A stretch of 10,735 nucleotides of DNA from an uncultured Flavobacteriales bacterium. Lineage in GTDB: Bacteria > Bacteroidota > Bacteroidia > Flavobacteriales_D > Crocinitomicaceae. The stretch is taken from assembly GCA_905479845.1 (NCBI GenBank), contig CAJQOB010000286.1:1-10735 (forward strand), in the 5' to 3' direction. Below are positions 6,880-10,735 of the stretch, piece after piece. Positions within the stretch are counted from its first letter, which is position 1. Each line of letters begins with the position of its first letter. The notes beneath the pieces are model-generated. The model was not told the origin of the DNA. It searched no databases and was given only the letters and a program-made list of their open reading frames with translations. The translations under genes were made by a program, and so were the position numbers.

Positions 6880-7575
6880 CTACATCCAAGGTAAAGTCTC
6901 AGGGATTGCCTTCAATTCATGGATGTGCCACTTATGCCTTCCTTCACGATGAATTCGATTCGGATCAAATAAGATTGCCCGAATTCCAGCATTTTCGGCT
7001 CCAACAATATCAGCTTCGTAGCTATCTCCAATCATGATGCTTTCATCTGAAGTAGCATTGGCTTTGTCTAGTGCATGATCAAAAACCAATCGTGAAGGCT
7101 TGTTTTTTCCCACTTCTTCCGAGCACAGGATAATGTCAAAATAGGGCTTCAACCCACTTTTATCAAGTTTGATGTGCTGCACCTCCAAAAAGCCGTTCGT
7201 GATAATGTGCAATTCGAAGTCGTCGTTTTTCAACTTCTCCAAAGTTTCAATCGCGTCTGGAAAGAGATTGGTTTGGTATGGAGACAAAGAAACATATCCA
7301 TCTGCTAGTGAATGAGAAAGCTCTTTGCTTTTGACATCGAAATGTGCCAGCGTATCTTGGAAACGCTTCACGCGCAGTAAGTCTTTCGAAATTTTCCCTT
7401 TCGAATATTGATCCCACAATTCTCCATTCACCTTTTTATACTTTGTATGGAATGAGCGGAAGGAACGCAAATGATTCTCCAGCTTCAATTCGTCGTAGAG
7501 AATATTCAAGGCGGTTTCCGAATTCTTGTCGAAATCCCAAAGTGTTCTGTCTAAATCAAAGAAAAGGTGTTTCAT
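6880..7575 (-). CDS. yjjG: YjjG family HAD hydrolase, noncanonical pyrimidine nucleotidase
   Basis: This is a cytoplasmic haloacid dehalogenase-type phosphatase of 231 residues. Motif I is D7-L-D9-R-T11, followed by LWDF as in YjjG proteins, with D7 the expected nucleophile. Motif II is T126 in IITNG, motif III is the lysine in GKNKPS (156-161), and motif IV is G183-D184-S185 with D189. The helical cap lies between about 15 and 95. E. coli YjjG removes phosphate from dUMP, UMP, dTMP and damaged pyrimidine nucleotides, keeping them out of DNA. The same job is inferred here and is supported by the neighbour upp. The ATG overlaps the stop of the upstream membrane protein gene (ATGA), so translation is coupled. 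Other HAD specificities are possible. Confidence 0.85.
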   Translation of the reverse strand: MKHLFFDLDRTLWDFDKNSETALNILYDELKLENHLRSFRSFHTKYKKVNGELWDQYSKGKISKDLLRVKRFQDTLAHFDVKSKELSHSLADGYVSLSPYQTNLFPDAIETLEKLKNDDFELHIITNGFLEVQHIKLDKSGLKPYFDIILCSEEVGKNKPSRLVFDHALDKANATSDESIMIGDSYEADIVGAENAGIRAILFDPNRIHREGRHKWHIHELKAIPETLPWM

Positions 7576-8036
7576 CCGAATATAAAATAACTGATACTTG
7601 TCATGACCGCACCATTGAAAAACATTCCTAAGACGATAATTGGAAATGTTCGTTTATCGTCACCGTAAAATTTAGCCGTGATAATACTTCCCAAAGGAAC
7701 AGAAAGGAAAAGAGGAACCCACATTGCCGTTCCGAAAATACCGAGTCTCATTTTTACTTTAACAATGAACTTATTTGTTCGCGTAAACTTCTTCTTTTCA
7801 ACAAAAGGAGTGCCTTCATTGAGGTGTTTTTCACGCAAAACTCTGTGTTTCTCCTTCGCGCGCTTCATGAAATAATTTGCTGAAAAGTAGAAAACAGTTG
7901 CCCCAAATATCCCACCAGCTACACAACTGAAATACGTTTCCCAAAAACTCAATCCCAAGCCTGGACCACCCAATGGAGTGAAGAAGAACTTAATGATTGA
8001 AAGCAGGAAAAGTCCGCTAAGTTTAGAGAGGTACAT
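7572..8036 (-). CDS. Small integral membrane protein, possibly of the COG2426 (small multidrug export-like) group
   Basis: The 154-residue protein has four likely membrane segments at about 5-23, 36-56, 99-121 and 130-153. A long basic loop (57-97, many Lys and Arg) lies between the second and third and is expected to face the cytoplasm. GxP-type residues (PLFLSVPLG, 108-116) follow GIFG, which recalls the PF06695/COG2426 proteins annotated as small multidrug export proteins. That link is a weak pattern match, and transport is not shown. It begins 2 nt after upp and its stop overlaps the start of the nucleotidase gene by 4 nt, so it is the middle gene of a coupled operon. A role linked to nucleobases or nucleosides is speculation from context. 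Confidence 0.75.
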   Translation of the reverse strand: MYLSKLSGLFLLSIIKFFFTPLGGPGLGLSFWETYFSCVAGGIFGATVFYFSANYFMKRAKEKHRVLREKHLNEGTPFVEKKKFTRTNKFIVKVKMRLGIFGTAMWVPLFLSVPLGSIITAKFYGDDKRTFPIIVLGMFFNGAVMTSISYFIFG

Positions 8037-8038
8037 TG

Positions 8039-8686
8039 CTAATATTTTTCTCCGTAAGCCAAGTCACCAGCATCTCCTAATCCAGGCACGATGTACGATT
8101 GCGCCGTCAGTTCTTTGTCAATCGCTCCAACGAAATACTCTGTATTGTCTGGAAGATGCGCTTGGCAGTACTCCATTGCATCAGGAGTAGCAATGGCAGC
8201 TACAATGTATGTTTTTGTCGGAATTCCTTGTTTCAAAATCGCTTTATAAACGGTAACCATTGAACTTCCTGTGGCAAGCATTGGATCACTGATAATCAAA
8301 ATACGATTATCAATTTTTGGTGAGGCTAAGTATTCCACATAGATCTCAAAATCTTCGGCTGTAGTATGTTTTCTGTAGGCAGAAACAAACGCGCTTTCAG
8401 CACGGTCAAAGTAGTTCAATAATCCTTGATGCATTCCCAATCCTGCACGCAAAATTGTTGCAAGAACAGGCTGATCCTTCAAAACAGGGATTTCCGTTTC
8501 TCCTAAAGGTGTTGTCACCAATCGATCTTCATACGGTAACTGCTTCGATAACTCATAACCCAAAACTTCCGAAATACGCTCTAAGTTTCTACGGAAACGC
8601 ATAGGGTCATTCTGAATGTCTACATCGCGAATTTCAGCCAAGAATGTCTGAAATATTGATTTTGTGTTCGAAAGGTTGTGGATCAT
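8039..8686 (-). CDS. upp: Uracil phosphoribosyltransferase
   Basis: The enzyme converts uracil and PRPP to UMP in pyrimidine salvage and acts in the cytoplasm. The PRPP-binding loop is S133-D-P-M-L-A-T-G-S-S-M143, ILRAGLGM lies at about 78-85, and the uracil-binding C-terminus reads YIVPGLGDAGDLAYG (198-212). The 215-residue length is normal for the family. I place the start at ATG 8686 (MIHNLSNTKS). A longer frame would begin at a TTG at 8695, adding only three residues and needing a rare start, so I rejected it. It is the first gene of the operon with the membrane protein and the YjjG-type nucleotidase, 2 nt before the next start. Its promoter must lie in the 151 nt shared with the divergent ABC gene, but I cannot place it firmly: a TAACTTTA (8711-8704) is one mismatch from TAnnTTTG. 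Confidence 0.95.
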   Translation of the reverse strand: MIHNLSNTKSIFQTFLAEIRDVDIQNDPMRFRRNLERISEVLGYELSKQLPYEDRLVTTPLGETEIPVLKDQPVLATILRAGLGMHQGLLNYFDRAESAFVSAYRKHTTAEDFEIYVEYLASPKIDNRILIISDPMLATGSSMVTVYKAILKQGIPTKTYIVAAIATPDAMEYCQAHLPDNTEYFVGAIDKELTAQSYIVPGLGDAGDLAYGEKY

Positions 8687-8797
8687 TGCTATCAAGTTTA
8701 GTGTAAAGTTAGTGGATTTTCATCAGAATTCTTGTCACCATTTAAACATTTCAAACGGAAAAAAAATATCGGCTTAGGAGACCAACCATTTGCACTA

Positions 8798-8833
8798 TTT
8801 GACAGACCAATAGCTAATCTTTGATTATTTTTG
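8798..8833 (+). promoter_or_regulatory. Possible promoter of the ABC exporter gene, nearly leaderless
   Basis: TTTG (8798-8801) and TATTTTTG (8826-8833) match the two Bacteroidota boxes, but with a 24-nt spacer, slightly long. The -7 box ends only 4 nt before the ATG at 8838, so transcription would begin at or next to the start codon. An alternative -7 box with one mismatch, AATCTTTG (8816-8823), would give a leader of about 10 nt. It lies in the 151-nt region shared with the divergent upp promoter. Confidence 0.35.
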
Positions 8834-8837
8834 CTCC

Positions 8838-10616
8838 ATGGAGAAGAAAGCAAAGCTTAACATCAACGTTTTTAAACGTCTGCTTTCATATTGGAAACTG
8901 TACAAAGGGCTATTTCTTATTGCAATTATTTGTACGATCATTCTTGGTGTTCTCGGACCTTTACGACCGGCAATTCTTGGTTATGTGGTAGACGAGTATA
9001 TCTCTAAAACTCAAAATCCGTCCATGTTATTAATGTGGATTTTGATCGTTGGAGGAATGCTACTTTTCGAAGGCGTTTTTCAATTTCTCTCCTCTTATTT
9101 TTCCAATCTCTTTGCACAATCTATTATTCGGGATTTGCGGAAGCAACTCATGGCGAAGATTTTGACGTTTCGAATGAGCTATTTTGATCGGACGCCGATT
9201 GGTGAACTTGTCACTCGATTGGTCTCTGATTTACAGGCGATAACGGAGGTGTTTTCGGCTGGGTTGATGAGCGGTCTGGGAGATATATTGGCCGTTGTGA
9301 TCGCTATTGGCGGAATGTTCTGGTATGATTGGGAGCTGGCTCTTCTGACCTTAATTCCAATACCAGTTTTACTTATCGCCACACGGATTTTCGCTCGAGC
9401 ACTCCGAAAGTCAATGAAAATGGAGCGTGAAGCCGTAAATAACTTGAATACCTTTGTTCAAGAGCGGTTGACGGGTATGTCTCTAGTTCAATTGTTTAGT
9501 AGACAAACTCGAGAGTATGAATCATTTCAAGAGATCAACGCACTGCATAGAAAATCTCATGTGAAGGCGATTTGGGCTAATTCCATTTTCTTTCCATTCG
9601 TTGAATTATTGAGCTCTTTTTCAATCGCATTATTGATCGTTTATACGGCATTGAAAGTTCGTGGATTCGAGACAGCTGGAGCTGAATCGCAATTTGGTCT
9701 GTTCATTGCTTTCACCATGTGGATTCAGATGTTGTATCGACCGATTCGACAATTAGCTGACAAGTTCAATATTTTTCAGCGTGGAGTGGTAAGAGCCGAA
9801 CGTGTATTCGAGATAATCGATTTGGATGATCATATTCAGAATGAAGGTCAAATTGTAGAATGTGATTTTGACGCGGCTATCAATTTTAAGAATGTTTTCT
9901 TCGCTTACAACGATGAAGAGTGGGTGTTGCGCGATATCAACATGACAATCGATCCTGGATCTACTGTAGCATTTGTTGGTGCTACTGGAGCTGGGAAGAG
10001 CTCACTAGTTGGTCTACTTGGACGTTTTTACGAATATCAAAAAGGAGACATCAAAGTTGGTGATGTTGCATTCCGTGATATAGAATTAAGTTACCTCCGA
10101 AAAAACATAGCGATCGTATTACAGGATGTCTTCTTGTTCTCTGATACTATCGAACAGAATATTACCTTGGGCGATGAGTCTATTTCTAGAGAAGATATTA
10201 TTGCTGCGGCAAAAGAAGTTGGAGCGCATGATTTCATTTCTAAACTACCGAATGGATACGACACGCAAGTAGGTGAGCGAGGAGGAACACTCTCCGTTGG
10301 TCAGCGTCAATTGATTTCATTCATTCGAGCGTTTGTCTACAACCCGCACATTTTAATTTTGGATGAAGCAACGTCGAGTGTCGATAATGAATCCGAAGAA
10401 ATGATCCAAAGGGCAACGGAACGCTTAACAAAAGGGAGAACGGCTATTGTTATTGCTCACCGATTGTCTACGATACAATCAGCAGATAAGATTGTTGTGA
10501 TGGAGAAAGGACAAATAGTAGAGCAAGGATCGCAGGCCGAATTGTTAGAATTAAACGGTTTCTATCGAAATTTGCATGATATGCAGTTTTCAGAAGAACG
10601 GAAACGTAAAGAATAA
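8838..10616 (+). CDS. ABC exporter half-transporter (ATP-binding/permease fusion, MsbA/MdlB-like)
   Basis: The 592-residue protein has six membrane segments (about 24-45, 64-88, 137-160, 163-185, 249-272, 284-305) fused to an ATPase domain (about 345-580). ATPase motifs are complete: aromatic A-loop Y357, Walker A G381-ATGAGK-S388 ending at S389, Q-loop Q429, signature LSVGQ (485-489), Walker B ILILDE ending at E510, D-loop SSVD (513-516) and H-loop H541. The signature has V in place of the first G of LSGGQ, common in this subfamily. It works as a homodimer or pairs with a second half-transporter in the inner membrane. The substrate (lipid, drug or peptide) cannot be read from sequence. No peptidase domain is present. 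The ATG at 8838 gives a normal amphipathic N-terminus. It is followed after 3 nt by a substrate-binding-like gene. Confidence 0.93.
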   Translation: MEKKAKLNINVFKRLLSYWKLYKGLFLIAIICTIILGVLGPLRPAILGYVVDEYISKTQNPSMLLMWILIVGGMLLFEGVFQFLSSYFSNLFAQSIIRDLRKQLMAKILTFRMSYFDRTPIGELVTRLVSDLQAITEVFSAGLMSGLGDILAVVIAIGGMFWYDWELALLTLIPIPVLLIATRIFARALRKSMKMEREAVNNLNTFVQERLTGMSLVQLFSRQTREYESFQEINALHRKSHVKAIWANSIFFPFVELLSSFSIALLIVYTALKVRGFETAGAESQFGLFIAFTMWIQMLYRPIRQLADKFNIFQRGVVRAERVFEIIDLDDHIQNEGQIVECDFDAAINFKNVFFAYNDEEWVLRDINMTIDPGSTVAFVGATGAGKSSLVGLLGRFYEYQKGDIKVGDVAFRDIELSYLRKNIAIVLQDVFLFSDTIEQNITLGDESISREDIIAAAKEVGAHDFISKLPNGYDTQVGERGGTLSVGQRQLISFIRAFVYNPHILILDEATSSVDNESEEMIQRATERLTKGRTAIVIAHRLSTIQSADKIVVMEKGQIVEQGSQAELLELNGFYRNLHDMQFSEERKRKE

Positions 10617-10619
10617 GAT

Positions 10620-10735
10620 ATGTTAGGATTGAAAGTAGGAGGAGTTCCTGAACATTTCAATTTACCATGGAGAATGGCAATTGAAGAAGGGAAATTCAGA
10701 GATGAAGGGATTCAGCTGCACTGGAGTGACATGGG
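10620..10735 (+). CDS. PBP2-fold substrate-binding-like protein, N-terminus only (Ca3427-like)
   Basis: An ATG at 10620, 3 nt after the ABC stop, opens 38 complete codons that run off the right edge. The protein starts MLGLKVGGVPEHFNLPWRMA, then IEEGKFRDEGIQLHW. This is the start of a type 2 periplasmic-binding fold in the sulfonate/nitrate style, and the VPEHF followed by P matches what I recall of the Ca3427-like PBP2 group. No signal peptide is present, so this one is probably cytoplasmic and not a transport receptor. Cotranscription with the ABC gene is likely from spacing, but exporters do not use binding proteins. The ligand is unknown. Confidence 0.75.
   Translation, partial: MLGLKVGGVPEHFNLPWRMAIEEGKFRDEGIQLHWSDM

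Noticed and set aside
6713..6952. 79-codon open frame on the plus strand between converging operons
   Set aside because: It runs through the inverted repeats and into the 3' end of the HAD gene on the other strand. The composition is not protein-like.
7344..7631. 95-codon open frame on the plus strand opposite the HAD gene
   Set aside because: It crosses the overlap of two confident minus-strand genes, and the protein sequence has no family resemblance.
8687..8695. TTG start for upp adding three residues
   Set aside because: The ATG at 8686 is nine bases inside, gives a normal UPRT N-terminus and needs no rare start.
1..10735. CRISPR array, tRNA or rRNA genes, insertion sequence, phage or defence system
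   Set aside because: I found no regularly spaced direct repeats, tRNA-like cloverleaf, transposase or integrase motifs, or recognisable defence-protein motifs anywhere in the window.

Overview
The window looks like a chromosomal segment of a Bacteroidota bacterium, probably Flavobacteriales (Crocinitomicaceae- or Cryomorphaceae-like). The evidence is a large secreted beta-propeller protein with a type A C-terminal sorting domain for the type IX secretion system (T9SS), start codons without clear Shine-Dalgarno sequences, and promoter boxes of the Bacteroidota type (TTG, about 19 nt, TAnnTTTG). The base composition looks moderately AT-rich by eye. Placement below phylum is inference.

Left part (1-4944), all genes on the minus strand. 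The 5' end of a secreted protein gene runs off the left edge. Then come lipA (lipoyl synthase), with its own canonical promoter and a strong terminator behind that promoter, and a large VPS10/BNR-type propeller gene. The two secreted-protein genes are paralogs: their first 68 residues align without gaps at 40 identical positions, and about 45 nt of 5' leader is conserved too. The larger paralog carries an apparent frameshift near position 1910 that separates the propeller from its T9SS sorting domain.

Middle part (4898-6842), plus strand. An OsmC-family peroxidase-like gene, rlmB (23S rRNA 2'-O-methyltransferase) and a small secreted lipocalin-like protein sit 2 and 10 nt apart and look like one operon. 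A Bacteroidota -7 box precedes it and a hairpin with a T-tract follows it.

Right part. On the minus strand is a tight operon (8686 to 6880): upp, a small four-helix membrane protein and a YjjG-type HAD nucleotidase, with 2-nt spacing and then a 4-nt ATGA overlap. It joins pyrimidine salvage with dephosphorylation of pyrimidine nucleotides. Diverging from upp is a type I ABC exporter half-transporter. It is followed 3 nt later by the start of a substrate-binding-like protein that resembles the Ca3427-like PBP2 family and runs off the right edge.

I see no CRISPR array, phage, transposase, toxin-antitoxin or recognisable defence system. Most of the window is ordinary housekeeping and secretion. 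The points worth a second look are the frameshifted T9SS propeller and its paralog, the upp-membrane protein-yjjG operon, the inverted-repeat cluster between converging genes, and the exporter/PBP2 pair.
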